From Halomonas sp. TD01 (GTDB taxonomy: Bacteria > Pseudomonadota > Gammaproteobacteria > Pseudomonadales > Halomonadaceae), in NCBI RefSeq assembly GCF_923868895.1, contig NZ_OV350343.1, positions 3,038,001-3,102,000 on the forward strand: a DNA stretch of 64,000 nucleotides, in the 5' to 3' direction. The notes below the pieces were generated by a model. The model had not been told where the DNA came from. It was given only the letters and a program-made list of their open reading frames with translations, and searched no databases. Each line of letters opens with the position of its first letter. The first letter of the stretch is position 1. Positions 52,837-63,198 of the stretch are shown piece by piece. Position numbers and translations under genes: made by a program.

Positions 52837-53733
52837 TCAGGTGCGGCCCAGGGCAAAGCCCTTGGCGATATGGTTGCGTACGAAGTAAACCACCAGAATG
52901 CCGGGAACAATGGTCAACATACCGGCGGCGGCTAGTGTGCCCCAGTCGATACCTGATGCTGTCGAGGTTCTAGTCATGATCATGCCGATCGGCTGAGCGT
53001 CTGTAGACGTCAGCGTGCGTGCCAGCAGCAGTTCAACCCAGGAGAACATGAACAGGAAGAAAAGCACCACGCCAATGCCAGAACTGATCATGGGAATGAA
53101 GATTTTGACGAAGAACTTGGGAAAGCTGTAACCGTCGATATAGGCGGTTTCGTCGATTTCCTTAGGCACGCTGCTCATGAAGCCTTCCAGAATCCAAATG
53201 GCCAGCGGAATATTGAACAGGCAGTGCGCTAGGGCCACCGCGATGTGAGTGTCAAATAGCCCGACAGAGTAATACAGCTGAAAGTAGGGCAGCAGAAAAA
53301 CCGCTGGCGGTGCCATCAGGTTAGTTAGCAGCCAGAAGAACAGATGCTTATCACCGATGAACTTGTAACGGCTGAAGGCATAGGCGGCAGGAAGTGCCAC
53401 TAACATGGTGATGATCATATTCATCACCACATACATGATGGAGTTGACGTACCCCATGTACCAGCTTGGGTTAGTGAAGATACCGATGTAATTATCAAAG
53501 GTCAGGTTTTGCGGCCACAGCGTCATCGACCCGAGGATCTCGCTGTTAGTCTGCAGCGACATATTGAGCAGCCAATAAAGGGGAAGCATTAGCAGCACGA
53601 TATAAGTGCCGAGCAGCAGTCGCTTTCTCAGCCGAGAGCGTGAGTTACGCTTGCGCCGCTCAGCGGCTGGCACCTTACTGAAAATAGTGTTGTATTTTTC
53701 ACCCTGCTGGGTGTTTTCAAGTTGGTAAGACAT
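52837..53733 (-). CDS. glpQ: Glycerol ABC transporter permease GlpQ
   Basis: 298 residues, MalG-type inner-membrane permease with six helices. A basic N-terminal segment (ERRKRNSRSRLRKR) precedes the first helix, and the ATPase-coupling EAA-like loop is FKxPKEIDETAYIDGYSFPKFFVKIFIPM in form (EGFMSSVPKEIDETAYIDG). It is separated by 1 bp from glpP and forms the membrane channel with it. Confidence 0.93.
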   Translation of the reverse strand: MSYQLENTQQGEKYNTIFSKVPAAERRKRNSRSRLRKRLLLGTYIVLLMLPLYWLLNMSLQTNSEILGSMTLWPQNLTFDNYIGIFTNPSWYMGYVNSIMYVVMNMIITMLVALPAAYAFSRYKFIGDKHLFFWLLTNLMAPPAVFLLPYFQLYYSVGLFDTHIAVALAHCLFNIPLAIWILEGFMSSVPKEIDETAYIDGYSFPKFFVKIFIPMISSGIGVVLFFLFMFSWVELLLARTLTSTDAQPIGMIMTRTSTASGIDWGTLAAAGMLTIVPGILVVYFVRNHIAKGFALGRT

Positions 53734-53734
53734 C

Positions 53735-54622
53735 TCACACGCCTCCCTGTGAATTCTTATCTTTCTGCAGATGCATGATGGTGGTATAGAACACCCAACT
53801 CACTAGCAGAATGACGAGGAAGTAAATGATCGAGAAGGCGGCAGAAGGCCCCAGATCCTGCTGACCGATGGCCATGGTGGCAAGCGATTGGGTCAGGAAT
53901 GTGGTTGAGCTGCCTGGTCCTCCGCCGGTTAGTACAAAGGGCTCGGCGTAGATCATGAAGGAGTGCATGAAGCGCAGTAGTACCGCGATGACCAGAACGT
54001 TGGTTAGCTTCGGCAGCTGAATATAGCGAAACACTGCCCATTTAGAGGCACGGTCAATCCTTGCCGCTTGGTAATAGGCTTCAGGAATAGAGCGCAGCCC
54101 GCTATAGCAGAGCATTGCGACAAGCGGTGTCCAGTGCCATACATCCATTAAGATAATGGTTGCCCAGGCGTCACCGGCATTACGGGTAATATTGTAATTA
54201 ATACCCAGCTCGCGCAGCCCCCAGCCCATTAGCCCAATATCGCCACGGGTAAAGATTTGCCAGATACTGCCAACGACGTTCCAAGGAATCAGTAGGGGCA
54301 GGGTAATCAGAATTAGAACGGCAGACGCCTGCCAGCCCTGTTTTGGCATAATCAGTGCTATCCCTATCCCCAAAGGAATCTGGATAGCCAGAATAATCAA
54401 TGAAAACAGTATCTGCCGACCAAATGCAGCTTGCAGCGCCGAGTCGTTGAGCATGGTGCGAAACCACTCGGTGCCGGTAAAGAAGCTGGCATTGGGGCCT
54501 AGCACGTCCTGCACAGAGTAGTTGACCACTGTCATCAAGGGGATGATGGCGGAGAACGCCACAAGTACCAGCATTGGCAGGACTAATAGCCAGGCGCGAT
54601 TGTTATAGACTTTATTATTCAT
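53735..54622 (-). CDS. glpP: Glycerol ABC transporter permease GlpP
   Basis: 295 residues, MalF-type permease with six helices (AWLLVLPMLVLVAFSAIIPL at the start). The coupling loop is YQAARIDRASKWAVFRYIQLPKL. Its start overlaps the glpT stop by 4 bp (ATGA), showing translational coupling. It pairs with GlpQ in the membrane. Confidence 0.93.
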   Translation of the reverse strand: MNNKVYNNRAWLLVLPMLVLVAFSAIIPLMTVVNYSVQDVLGPNASFFTGTEWFRTMLNDSALQAAFGRQILFSLIILAIQIPLGIGIALIMPKQGWQASAVLILITLPLLIPWNVVGSIWQIFTRGDIGLMGWGLRELGINYNITRNAGDAWATIILMDVWHWTPLVAMLCYSGLRSIPEAYYQAARIDRASKWAVFRYIQLPKLTNVLVIAVLLRFMHSFMIYAEPFVLTGGGPGSSTTFLTQSLATMAIGQQDLGPSAAFSIIYFLVILLVSWVFYTTIMHLQKDKNSQGGV

Positions 54623-55716
54623 GAGGTAACCTCCACCCGGTATTCGTCCACAAACAGCCCTAACTGATCGTGGTCGAAGGTGAGATAAATATCGTCTCCG
54701 AATTCAGGGTGACCTTCCGGCAAGCGTGCCTTAAATGTCTGGCCACCCAGCTCAAAGGTAACAATTGAGTAGGTGCCTAGGTCCTGCACCTGCCGCTTAC
54801 GAGCGGGCAGGGCGCCTTCACGTTTGCTGGCATGCACAGTTACAAATTCGGGGCGAATGCCGATTTTTATATTCGAACTTTTAGTATTGGCAATGGCGTC
54901 AACAAACGTTTGCGGCATGGGGAGTGGTATGTCAGCAAAGATGACCTCACCTGCGTGGTGGTGAACATCCAGAATGTTCATGCCGGGACTGCCGATAAAG
55001 TAGCCAACAAAGGTATGCGCGGGAGTTTCAAACAGCTCTTGGGGAGTGCCGAACTGAACCACTTGGCCTTCATACATCACGGCGATTTTGTCGGCGAAAG
55101 TTGATGCTTCCAGCTGGTCATGGGTGACGTAAATCATGGTGATATTGAAGCGCTGGTGAATCTCCTTCAGCTTGCGGCGTAATTTCCACTTGAGCTGAGG
55201 GTCGATAACCGTTAACGGCTCGTCAAATAGAATTGCCGAGACATCATCGCGCACCAAGCCGCGCCCCATGGAAACCTTTTGCTTCTCATCGGCGGTCAGC
55301 CCTTTGGCTTTGCGCTTGAGCAGTGGGGTCAACTCCAGAATCTCCGCGACTTCCTCTACCTTTGGCGTGATGCGGTGACCTGGAATGTTGATGTTACGCA
55401 ATGGAAAGGCGAGGTTATCAAACACCGTCATGGTGTCGTAGATCACCGGGAACTGAAAAACCTGAGCGATGTTACGCTCCTCAGGCGGCAGCTCGTTAAC
55501 TCGCTGGCCATCAAACAGCACATCCCCTTCGGAAGGTTCGAGCAGCCCGGAAATAATGTTCAGCAGAGTAGATTTGCCACACCCCGATGGCCCCAGTAGG
55601 GCATAAGCGCCGCCTTGGTGCCAAACGTGTTCCATCTGGCGAATAGCGTAGTCTTCAGGTGATTGAGGATTAGCGCTATAAGTATGCGCGAGAGCCTTCA
55701 GTACGATCTCAGCCAT
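54619..55716 (-). CDS. glpT: Glycerol ABC transporter ATPase GlpT with degenerate signature motif
   Basis: 365 residues from the ATG at 55716; its first 8 bp overlap the end of glpS. Walker A is LLGPSGCGKSTLLN, Walker B AILFDEPLTVIDP, and the switch His is in VTHDQ. The ABC signature LSGGQ is replaced by LTADEKQKVSMGRGL, a feature I recall for this subfamily. A C-terminal regulatory TOBE domain is present. It works as a heterodimer with GlpS. Confidence 0.93.
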   Translation of the reverse strand: MAEIVLKALAHTYSANPQSPEDYAIRQMEHVWHQGGAYALLGPSGCGKSTLLNIISGLLEPSEGDVLFDGQRVNELPPEERNIAQVFQFPVIYDTMTVFDNLAFPLRNINIPGHRITPKVEEVAEILELTPLLKRKAKGLTADEKQKVSMGRGLVRDDVSAILFDEPLTVIDPQLKWKLRRKLKEIHQRFNITMIYVTHDQLEASTFADKIAVMYEGQVVQFGTPQELFETPAHTFVGYFIGSPGMNILDVHHHAGEVIFADIPLPMPQTFVDAIANTKSSNIKIGIRPEFVTVHASKREGALPARKRQVQDLGTYSIVTFELGGQTFKARLPEGHPEFGDDIYLTFDHDQLGLFVDEYRVEVTS

Positions 55717-56806
55717 GCTGATTTCCTCCCCGTGTTTCCGGCGTATGAACAATAGAACCCTGCTGATCAAAGACAAACAGCTTGTGGGTGGGGAAGTAGA
55801 CCTTTAGGCGCTGATTGACTTTGGGCGTATGAATGCCAAGCAAATGGAGTACCAAAGGAAATAAACTGTGCCGCACGTGGAGGAAAGTTTCCGAGCCGCT
55901 GATTTCGGCCACTTCAACTTCAACTTCAAGCTCTAGATCATCCGCTGCATTAGGCTGCAGGCTGACGTGAGAGGCACGGACACCAAACCGGTATGGTCCC
56001 GCAGGTAGGTTGCGTAGCGCCACATCGCAGGGGAAATGTATATCCTGATCAAAGGTGATTTCATTGGCAGTAAGATGCCCCGGCACAATATTGATTGGCG
56101 GTTCTGAAAACATCTCGGCGCTCAGGATGCCGTTAGGCTCGCGATAGATCTGCTCGGTGGGGCCGTATTGCAACAGCTTGCCTTCATGCAGCACGGCGGT
56201 GTTGCCTCCTAGCGCTAGTGCTTCGTTGGGCTCAGTGGTGGCATAAACGGCAATGCAGTTACGCGCCTTGAACAGCTCGCGAAGTTCATCGCGCAATGCT
56301 TCACGCAGTTTGTAGTCAAGGTTGACCAGCGGTTCATCAAACAGGATTAGGTCCGCATCCTTAACCAGCGCACGGCCCATGGCGGTACGCTGCTGTTGTC
56401 CACCTGAAAGCTCCAGCGGCAAGCGATCCAGCAAGTGATCAATCCCCAGCATGGCGGCGGTTTCGCGCACACGCTTATCGATTTCTTGCTTCGATGCTTT
56501 AGCCAGCTTAAGTGGTGACGCTATGTTGTTGTAAACGTTAAGGCTTGGGTAATTGATGAATTGCTGATACACCATGGAAACATTGCGTTTGCGTACTGAT
56601 ACGCCCGTGACGTCCTTGCCATCCATGTAGATTCGCCCACGGGTCGGTTGCTCCAAACCCGCCATTAACCGCATGAGCGTTGTTTTACCTGCTAAGGTTC
56701 TTCCTAGCAGCACATTGAAGGAACCTGGCTCCAACTCAAGATTTATCCCACTAATATGGGGTTCACCACCGACGATATGGTCGATATTTTGCAGATGTAA
56801 GGACAT
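55709..56806 (-). CDS. glpS: Glycerol ABC transporter ATPase GlpS
   Basis: 365 residues. Walker A is LLGRTLAGKTTLMR, the signature ELSGGQQQRTAMGRAL is intact, and Walker B is LILFDEPLVNLD; the usual switch-loop His position reads YATTEPNEAL, where Thr-Glu replaces His-Asp. So GlpS has the good signature and lacks the switch His, while GlpT has the reverse, suggesting one complete ATP site per heterodimer. It is the first gene of the operon. A C-terminal TOBE domain follows. Confidence 0.93.
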   Translation of the reverse strand: MSLHLQNIDHIVGGEPHISGINLELEPGSFNVLLGRTLAGKTTLMRLMAGLEQPTRGRIYMDGKDVTGVSVRKRNVSMVYQQFINYPSLNVYNNIASPLKLAKASKQEIDKRVRETAAMLGIDHLLDRLPLELSGGQQQRTAMGRALVKDADLILFDEPLVNLDYKLREALRDELRELFKARNCIAVYATTEPNEALALGGNTAVLHEGKLLQYGPTEQIYREPNGILSAEMFSEPPINIVPGHLTANEITFDQDIHFPCDVALRNLPAGPYRFGVRASHVSLQPNAADDLELEVEVEVAEISGSETFLHVRHSLFPLVLHLLGIHTPKVNQRLKVYFPTHKLFVFDQQGSIVHTPETRGGNQHG

Positions 56807-57195
56807 GCCGATCTCGCTAACGTCATTGTTATTGATAAGTGTTATTGGTAGAAGTCTTGCGTTGATCGCTATTGATAAAAGTGAAGCGGTAGCCGCTTAT
56901 TCAAGATGTTAGCCTTGGCTGTTTGCAATTTATCGTCAGCCAACCATCAAGCGGACTTTTACTCACTTTATTTTCAATAACGAAAGGCTAGTTGATCATT
57001 TGCGAACTTGCAACGACTTTTGTAGCTGTTTGTATTCGCTTTTAGGCGTACACCGTCAGTGCTTCTGGCAGCCAAAAGTGCTGTTTGTCTGTTGTTTCGG
57101 TAAGAAAAGGGTATTAAGACGAGTCGTTTAGAGAGGTAGCGTAGCCGCTGAGCGAGATAAACGAATGTTCGTTTGTTTCGTTTTTGAAAATATGT
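56807..57195. promoter_or_regulatory. 389-bp gap upstream of glpS, promoter region
   Basis: No gene is evident. ATTGATAA occurs twice near the start (about 56832 and 56870). At 57159-57174, AAACGAA-TG-TTCGTTT is an inverted repeat containing AATGTTCGT, the same nine bases found upstream of glpR, so GlpR may bind both places. The middle is AT-rich without clear motifs. Confidence 0.4.
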
Positions 57196-57224
57196 CAAAA
57201 AAAACCGGCCTGGAGAGGCCGGTT
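57196..57224 (-). terminator. Rho-independent terminator after fadE
   Basis: On the minus strand, AACCGGCC, loop TCTCCA, GGCCGGTT, then a run of eight T (A-run at 57197-57204). Confidence 0.92.
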
Positions 57225-57251
57225 AGGATTGCTAGTTCGAGCGGAATAGGA

Positions 57252-59738
57252 CTATTTAACGCTAGTTTCTGCTTGCTGAGGCGTAGCCACAGGCGCTGCG
57301 TTGTGATTAATCAACGTCGATTTATCATTGGCAAACGCGTCATAGGCGAAATCATCAACCGTCAGCATCTCAAGCACTTCTGCTTCAAATGTACGCATAA
57401 ACTGTGCGTCGTCTTCTTGAATAAGTCCTTTTTCCAGTGCGGCTTCTACGCGTGCTTCAGGGTGTAGTGCCGTTTGCGGAAGCTCACCTTTGGCGTAGGC
57501 TTTGTTCACCGTACGGTAGAGGGCTTCGGCACGATCATAATCAACCAGCAATGCGTTGTAGCGAGCGAGTGGGTTAGACTCTGCGCCATCATCTTTATCC
57601 CAGGTATTGGAAAGTAGCTTGCTACGCAGGGCGCTATGCGTAGATACACGCTGTGCGATATCACGGGCCAAGTCGTCATGTGGTTTATTCCAACGGCGGC
57701 CAGTCGGCATTACCACGACTTTCAACACCTTGCCTAGCGCGCGATTCGGTAGGTTGTCGAAGATTTCCACGAATGCCTGCTCTGCACGGTTAAGCAAGAA
57801 CTGCAGGCTGTAATGCAACAGTGCTTCTTCACCTTCTACTTTATTGCCGTTGTGCCACTGCTTTAGCACCATCGAGGCCAAGTAGAGGTTGGACAACACG
57901 TCACCTAGGCGCGCTGATAGCATTTCGCGCTTTTTCAGCGTGGAGCCAAGACTTGCCATGGCGGCATCAGCGCACAAGCCAAAGCCTGCTGAAATGCGTG
58001 CAATATCCTGAGCGTAGATAGCGGCGGGGCCACTAAAAGGTACACTTGCTTTGCCTAGGCCAAATCCAAGCGTAAAGGCACGAGCAGCGTTGCCGAAAAT
58101 CAGCCCTGCGTGACCAAAGAAAGCTTTGTCGAAGGCTTTAACGTCGTTGGCATCTTTAGCGGCCAGCTCGTCCAGTACATAGGGGTGGCAGCGAATCGCA
58201 CCTTGACCAAAGATCATTAGGTTGCGAGTCATTATGTTGGCGCCTTCCACAGTGATTGCCACTGGGTTAGCACTGTAGCCAATGCCTAAATAGTTGCGTG
58301 GACCAAGGGTAACGGCTTTACCGCCGTGAACATCCATTGCATCGCTAAGTAGCACGCGTTGGAACTCGGTCAGTTGGCTCTTCAAAATTGCTGAAGGTAC
58401 GGCAGGTTTTTCGCCATGGTCGATCAGGTTGGCGGTTTGGTAAACCGTAGCAGCAGAGATATAAGCCAGCGAGGCCATGCGCGCTAACGGCTCCTGAACA
58501 CCTTCCATTTCTGCCACGGGTACGTTGAACTGACGACGAACGCGGGTAAAGCCACCGCTCCAACCTAGCGCGTAGCGGGCAGTACCGGTCGCGCCAGAAG
58601 GCAAGGTAATGCAGCGACCAATCGAGAGACACTCGACCAGCATGCGCCAGCCTTGGCCGATCATGTCTGGGCCACCAATAATAGTATCCAGCGGTACAAA
58701 TACATCGTTACCTTTAATCGGGCCGTTCATGAAGGGGCTACCGATAGGGTGGTGGCGACGGCCAATGTCCATGCCCTGAGTATCCCGGGGAACGAGAGCA
58801 AGGGTAATGCCGCGATCTTCTTCGTCACCTAACAATTTTTCTGGATCGAAAAGACGGAAGGCTAGGCCCACCACCGTGGCGATTGGAGCCAGGGTGATCC
58901 AGCGTTTTTCGAAGTTAAGGCGTAAGCCAAGCACTTCTTCACCGTTGATGACTTGCTTGCAGACGACGCCCGTATCCGGTAACGACGTGGCATCAGAGCC
59001 AGCACGCGGGCCGGTCAGGCCGAAGCAGGGAATCTCGCGGCCATCAGAGAGACGCGGTAAGTAATGGTCTTTCTGTTCTTGAGTGCCGTATTTTAGCAGC
59101 AGCTCGCCTGGGCCGAGTGAGTTCGGTACGCCAACGGTGACCATCAGCGTCTCATTAGCTGAGAGCTTCTGCAGCACCATGGATTGGGCTTTAGCCGAGA
59201 ATCCTAGGCCACCGTACTCCTTCGGAATAATCATGCCGAAGAAGCCTTCTTTTTTTAGATAATCCCACAGTTGTTGGGGTAAATCGGCGCGCTCTTGAGC
59301 GATATCCCACGCGTTACACATGCCAGCTGCTTTCGCACACTGATTATCCAAGAACGCTTGTTCTGCCTCACTCAGGCCTTCGTCTTTAAAATTAAGCAAC
59401 GATTCCCATTGAGGTTTGCCAGAGAATAGCTCGCCATCCCAGGAGACGCTGCCCGCTTCTAATGCCGTGCGCTCCGTATCAGACACTTTCGGCGCTACCT
59501 TTTTGAAGGTGGCGAAAATGCGCGGCGTCAGCCACTTGCTGCGTAATGCAGGCAGGCCCGCAATCGCAACGGCCGCCGCTGCAAGCAATAAAAGTGTGCC
59601 AATAATTGGCGCGTCTAGCACTAAGCCTACTAAGCCCAGTACGCCAAGCAAGGCGAGTGCTGGCGTAGCACCTGCTTCGCGGCGCATCACCACGAGCAAG
59701 CCTGCAACGGCAAGCACAATGAGTAGTAAGGTGAGCAT
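57252..59738 (-). CDS. fadE: Acyl-CoA dehydrogenase FadE
   Basis: 828 residues, the length of E. coli FadE. N-terminal membrane helices (LTLLLIVLAVAGLLVV; LLLAAAAVAIAGLP), then an acyl-CoA dehydrogenase core (FGMIIPKEYGGLGFSAKAQS, CFGLTGPRAGSDATSLPD, KRWITLAPIATV) and the FadE-specific C-terminal DUF1974 region. It catalyses the first oxidation step of fatty acid beta-oxidation. It is monocistronic, with its own terminator and a PsrA-type operator 38 bp upstream. Confidence 0.95.
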   Translation of the reverse strand: MLTLLLIVLAVAGLLVVMRREAGATPALALLGVLGLVGLVLDAPIIGTLLLLAAAAVAIAGLPALRSKWLTPRIFATFKKVAPKVSDTERTALEAGSVSWDGELFSGKPQWESLLNFKDEGLSEAEQAFLDNQCAKAAGMCNAWDIAQERADLPQQLWDYLKKEGFFGMIIPKEYGGLGFSAKAQSMVLQKLSANETLMVTVGVPNSLGPGELLLKYGTQEQKDHYLPRLSDGREIPCFGLTGPRAGSDATSLPDTGVVCKQVINGEEVLGLRLNFEKRWITLAPIATVVGLAFRLFDPEKLLGDEEDRGITLALVPRDTQGMDIGRRHHPIGSPFMNGPIKGNDVFVPLDTIIGGPDMIGQGWRMLVECLSIGRCITLPSGATGTARYALGWSGGFTRVRRQFNVPVAEMEGVQEPLARMASLAYISAATVYQTANLIDHGEKPAVPSAILKSQLTEFQRVLLSDAMDVHGGKAVTLGPRNYLGIGYSANPVAITVEGANIMTRNLMIFGQGAIRCHPYVLDELAAKDANDVKAFDKAFFGHAGLIFGNAARAFTLGFGLGKASVPFSGPAAIYAQDIARISAGFGLCADAAMASLGSTLKKREMLSARLGDVLSNLYLASMVLKQWHNGNKVEGEEALLHYSLQFLLNRAEQAFVEIFDNLPNRALGKVLKVVVMPTGRRWNKPHDDLARDIAQRVSTHSALRSKLLSNTWDKDDGAESNPLARYNALLVDYDRAEALYRTVNKAYAKGELPQTALHPEARVEAALEKGLIQEDDAQFMRTFEAEVLEMLTVDDFAYDAFANDKSTLINHNAAPVATPQQAETSVK

Positions 59739-59775
59739 GGGGGTTTCTCCGTGGGTGGTTAATTATGAACGCATT

Positions 59776-59789
59776 TAAACGTATGTTTG
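59776..59789 (-). promoter_or_regulatory. Possible PsrA/FadR-type operator of fadE
   Basis: On the minus strand CAAAC-ATAC-GTTTA, close to the PsrA consensus (C/G)AAAC-N2-4-GTTT(G/C), 38-51 bp upstream of the fadE start. PsrA represses beta-oxidation genes and releases on long-chain fatty acids. Confidence 0.6.
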
Positions 59790-59876
59790 AATATTGTCAG
59801 AGTCACCTATCTAAGTGCAAGCGTTTCACTCTTATACGTTCGCTATATACCCTTTACTGTAGCGTAAATAAGACAT

Positions 59877-59909
59877 AAAAAAACGCTATGGTATTTAGCC
59901 ATAGCGTTT
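59877..59909 (-). terminator. Terminator of the betIBA operon
   Basis: On the minus strand AAACGCTATGG (59899-59909), a 7-nt loop, CCATAGCGTTT (59881-59891), then a T-run (A at 59877-59883). It lies 32 bp after the betA stop. Confidence 0.9.
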
Positions 59910-59941
59910 AGCGTTCTTAACCGTATCCAGGAGTTGCGCTT

Positions 59942-61618
59942 TTATGAAGCCTGTTTGGCGGGTGTGCCTTGAGCGACATAATAATCAACATTAGCGCGGG
60001 GTAGCGGCTCGCGACCTCGAATGCGATCAGCAATTTTTTCCGCCAGCATAATGGTCGGTGCGTTGAGGTTGCCGGTGGGAATGACCGGGAACAGTGATGC
60101 ATCGACCACGCGCAGGCCATCAAGGCCGTGCACGCGCCCTTGACCGTCGGTCACCGCCATTTCACCTTCGCCCATGCGGCAACTGCCACAAGGGTGGTAA
60201 GCCGTCTCGGCATGCTGCTTGACGAAGTTATCGAGCTCTTCGTCACTCTGTACGCTTGGGCCAGGCGCAATTTCACGGCCACGGTACTTATCAAACGCTG
60301 GCTGAGCGATGATGTCGCGTGTTAGGCGAATCGCATCGCGGAACTCTTGCCAATCTTTCTCTTTGGCCATGTAGTTAAACAAGATGCTGGGTGCCGCGTG
60401 TAGGTCTTTCGATGTCAGGCGAATTCGCCCCCGGCTTTCCGAACGCATCGAGCCCACGTGTGCCTGGAAGCCATGTGCCTGCACGGCGCTTTTACCGTTG
60501 TAACTGATCGCGATGGGTAGGAAGTGGTACTGCAGATTTGGCCACTTTTCCTCATCATTACTACGAATAAATCCGCAGGATTCAAACTGATTGCTGGCGC
60601 CAACGCCGGTACCTTTAAATAGCCACTCAGCACCAATCTTTGGCTGGTTGTACCATTTCAGCGCTGGATACAGCGATATCGGCTCTTTGCATTCGTACTG
60701 AATATACATCTCAAGGTGGTCTTGGAGATTTTCACCCACGCCGGGCAGCTCATGAACCACTGAAATGCCTAATTCTTTAAGCCATTCTGGGTTGCCTACG
60801 CCAGAACGCTGGAGAATCTGTGGTGAAGCAATTGCACCGCCACACAGCAGCACTTCGCGACGGGCGCGAGCCGTTTGTGGCTGACCTTTTTGCTCGTAAC
60901 GCACGCCAACGGCACGTTTACCATCAAACTCAATCACATCGGTAACTGCGTGGGTTTCGATGGTCAGGTTGCTGCGCTGCTTGGCGGTATCCAAGTAGCC
61001 GCGTGCGGTAGACGCGCGGCGTCCCTTAGGCGTGACGAAACGGTCCATGGGGCCAAAGCCCTCTTGCTGGTAACCGTTAACATCTTCAGTTTCAGGGTAG
61101 CCAGCCTGTTTGCCAGCTTCGATAAACGTGCGGTAAAGCGGATTATTGCCAGCTTTAGGCGTGGTCACGCTGACAGGGCCGTCGCCGCCGTGGTAATCAT
61201 TAGGGCCAATATCGCGGGTTTCGCACTTTTTGAAATAGGGCAGGCAACTGAGGTAATCCCACTCTTCCAGGCCGGATTGCTTGGCCCAGTTATCGTAATC
61301 CAGGGCGTTGCCGCGGATATAGCACATGCCGTTGATCAGTGAAGAGCCGCCCAGGCCTTTGCCTCGGCCACACTCCATGCGGCGGCCATCCATATACGGC
61401 TCGGGGTCGGTTTCAAATGCCCAGTTGTAGCGTTTGCCTTGTAGCGGGTAAGCCAGTGCAGCGGGCATTTGGGTACGAAAGTCGAGACGGTAATCGGGGC
61501 CGCCTGCCTCGAGCAGCAAAACGCTGACATCGCTGTCTTCGGTCAGGCGGGTGGCCAGCACGTTACCCGCTGAACCTGCGCCGATAATGATGTAATCAAA
61601 TTCGCGTGATTGAGACAT
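59942..61618 (-). CDS. betA: Choline dehydrogenase
   Basis: 558 residues, GMC oxidoreductase. FAD site [62 protein letters not shown] and the C-terminal active-site region [12 protein letters not shown] ... [18 protein letters not shown]. It oxidises choline to betaine aldehyde, the first step of glycine betaine synthesis, central to salt tolerance in Halomonas. It is the third gene of betIBA, 100 bp after betB. Confidence 0.97.
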   Translation of the reverse strand: MSQSREFDYIIIGAGSAGNVLATRLTEDSDVSVLLLEAGGPDYRLDFRTQMPAALAYPLQGKRYNWAFETDPEPYMDGRRMECGRGKGLGGSSLINGMCYIRGNALDYDNWAKQSGLEEWDYLSCLPYFKKCETRDIGPNDYHGGDGPVSVTTPKAGNNPLYRTFIEAGKQAGYPETEDVNGYQQEGFGPMDRFVTPKGRRASTARGYLDTAKQRSNLTIETHAVTDVIEFDGKRAVGVRYEQKGQPQTARARREVLLCGGAIASPQILQRSGVGNPEWLKELGISVVHELPGVGENLQDHLEMYIQYECKEPISLYPALKWYNQPKIGAEWLFKGTGVGASNQFESCGFIRSNDEEKWPNLQYHFLPIAISYNGKSAVQAHGFQAHVGSMRSESRGRIRLTSKDLHAAPSILFNYMAKEKDWQEFRDAIRLTRDIIAQPAFDKYRGREIAPGPSVQSDEELDNFVKQHAETAYHPCGSCRMGEGEMAVTDGQGRVHGLDGLRVVDASLFPVIPTGNLNAPTIMLAEKIADRIRGREPLPRANVDYYVAQGTPAKQAS

Positions 61619-61654
61619 GGTTTTACCTTGGAAGAGTCGAAGAATTGGTAATGA

Positions 61655-61700
61655 ACCGGTAGATATAAAAGAGACGTGTCTCCTCGATATACCTACCGGT
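61655..61700. repeat. Nested inverted repeat between betB and betA
   Basis: ACCGGTAG (61655-61662) pairs with CTACCGGT (61693-61700); inside, GAGAC-GT-GTCTC (61671-61682) forms a second stem. No U-tract follows. It could act on mRNA stability between the two cistrons. Confidence 0.65.
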
Positions 61701-61718
61701 GGCGTCCATTACTTCGAT

Positions 61719-63188
61719 TTAAAACACCGACTCAAACGGCCCCATCTCGATCTGTACGGACTTGGTCTGGGTATAGTGATTAAGCGTCTCAACGCCGTTC
61801 TCACGGCCAATGCCCGACTCTTTGTAACCACCTACCGGCATTTCAGAAGGTGACTCGCCCCAGGTGTTGATCCAGCAAATGCCGGCTTCCAACTGGTGAA
61901 TAACCCGGTGAGCACGGTTTAAGCTTTCGCTGAAAACACCCGCCGCTAGGCCATATTTGGTGTCATTGGCGCGGCGAATAACGTCTTCTTCGTCATCAAA
62001 GACGAGTACGGACATCACTGGGCCAAAGATCTCTTCTTTTACGATGCGCATGTCGTCAGTGCAGTCGGTGAAGATGGTGGGCGCAGCCCAAGCGCCATTC
62101 GCCCAGTCACCGGTATTCCACTCATCGCCGCCAGCCAATACTCGCGCGCCTTGCTCTTTACCCAGGGCAATGTAGGAAAGTACTTTTTGCTGATGTTCAA
62201 AGCTCACTAGCGGGCCGAAGTTAACGCTGGGATCCATCGGGTCGCCCGCTTTAATACGCTTAACGCGCTCAACCAACTTCGCCTCAAAGGCGTCTTTAAC
62301 GCTGCGTTCAACAAACACGCGAGTGCCGTTAGTGCAGATCTGGCCGCTGGAGTAGAAATTGGCCATCATAGCGGCATCAGCAGCACGATCTAAATCGGCG
62401 TCGGCAAACACGATCAGTGGAGATTTACCGCCCAGTTCCATGGTGACGTCTTTCAGGGTAGAGCCACCGGCAGCAGACATGACCTTTTTGCCCGTACCCA
62501 CTTCGCCAGTAAACGATACTTTGGCGATACCTTCGTGCTCGGTCAGCATGGCGCCGACGCGACCATCACCTTGAACCACATTGAAGACACCGTTAGGCAG
62601 GCCTGCTTCAGTGAAAACTTCGGCTAGTTTGATAGCGGTTAGCGGCGTTACTTCACTGGGCTTGAAAACAATTGCGTTACCGGCTGCCAGTGCAGGGGCG
62701 GCTTTCCAACAGGCGATTTGGATAGGATAGTTCCAGGCACCAATGGCGCCAATTACCCCGAGTGGCTCGCGACGGGTATAAACAAAGGAGCTATCACGCA
62801 GCGGAATCTGGTTGCCTTCAATGGCGGGGGCGAGGCCTGCGTAGTATTCCAAGGCATCGGCACCGGTGACAATATCGACGCTTGCGGTTTCACTAATAGG
62901 CTTGCCCGTGTTGTGCGTTTCTAGCTCAGCAAGCTCATCATTTCGTTCTCTTAGCAGCGCAACAGCACGCAGCAGGATGCGTGAGCGCTCCATGCCGGTC
63001 ATTGCAGCCCATTCACGCTGCCCGCGTTGAGCGGCTTCTACAGCGCGGTCGACATCGGCTTGACTTGCTTGGCCAATCGTGGCAAGCAGGCTGCCGTCAT
63101 AGGGATTGGAAACGGTAAATGTCTCGCCGGAGGTGGCGTCTACCGGACGACCATCAATATAAAGTGGCTGTATATCTTGAGCGGCCAT
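61719..63188 (-). CDS. betB: Betaine aldehyde dehydrogenase
   Basis: 489 residues from the ATG at 63188, after GGAGACCAAC; the longer frame runs into betI. ALDH signatures: [40 protein letters not shown], the catalytic Glu in [11 protein letters not shown], and the catalytic Cys in [17 protein letters not shown]. It oxidises betaine aldehyde to glycine betaine with NAD(P)+. It lies 10 bp after betI. Confidence 0.97.
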   Translation of the reverse strand: MAAQDIQPLYIDGRPVDATSGETFTVSNPYDGSLLATIGQASQADVDRAVEAAQRGQREWAAMTGMERSRILLRAVALLRERNDELAELETHNTGKPISETASVDIVTGADALEYYAGLAPAIEGNQIPLRDSSFVYTRREPLGVIGAIGAWNYPIQIACWKAAPALAAGNAIVFKPSEVTPLTAIKLAEVFTEAGLPNGVFNVVQGDGRVGAMLTEHEGIAKVSFTGEVGTGKKVMSAAGGSTLKDVTMELGGKSPLIVFADADLDRAADAAMMANFYSSGQICTNGTRVFVERSVKDAFEAKLVERVKRIKAGDPMDPSVNFGPLVSFEHQQKVLSYIALGKEQGARVLAGGDEWNTGDWANGAWAAPTIFTDCTDDMRIVKEEIFGPVMSVLVFDDEEDVIRRANDTKYGLAAGVFSESLNRAHRVIHQLEAGICWINTWGESPSEMPVGGYKESGIGRENGVETLNHYTQTKSVQIEMGPFESVF

Positions 63189-63198
63189 GTTGGTCTCC

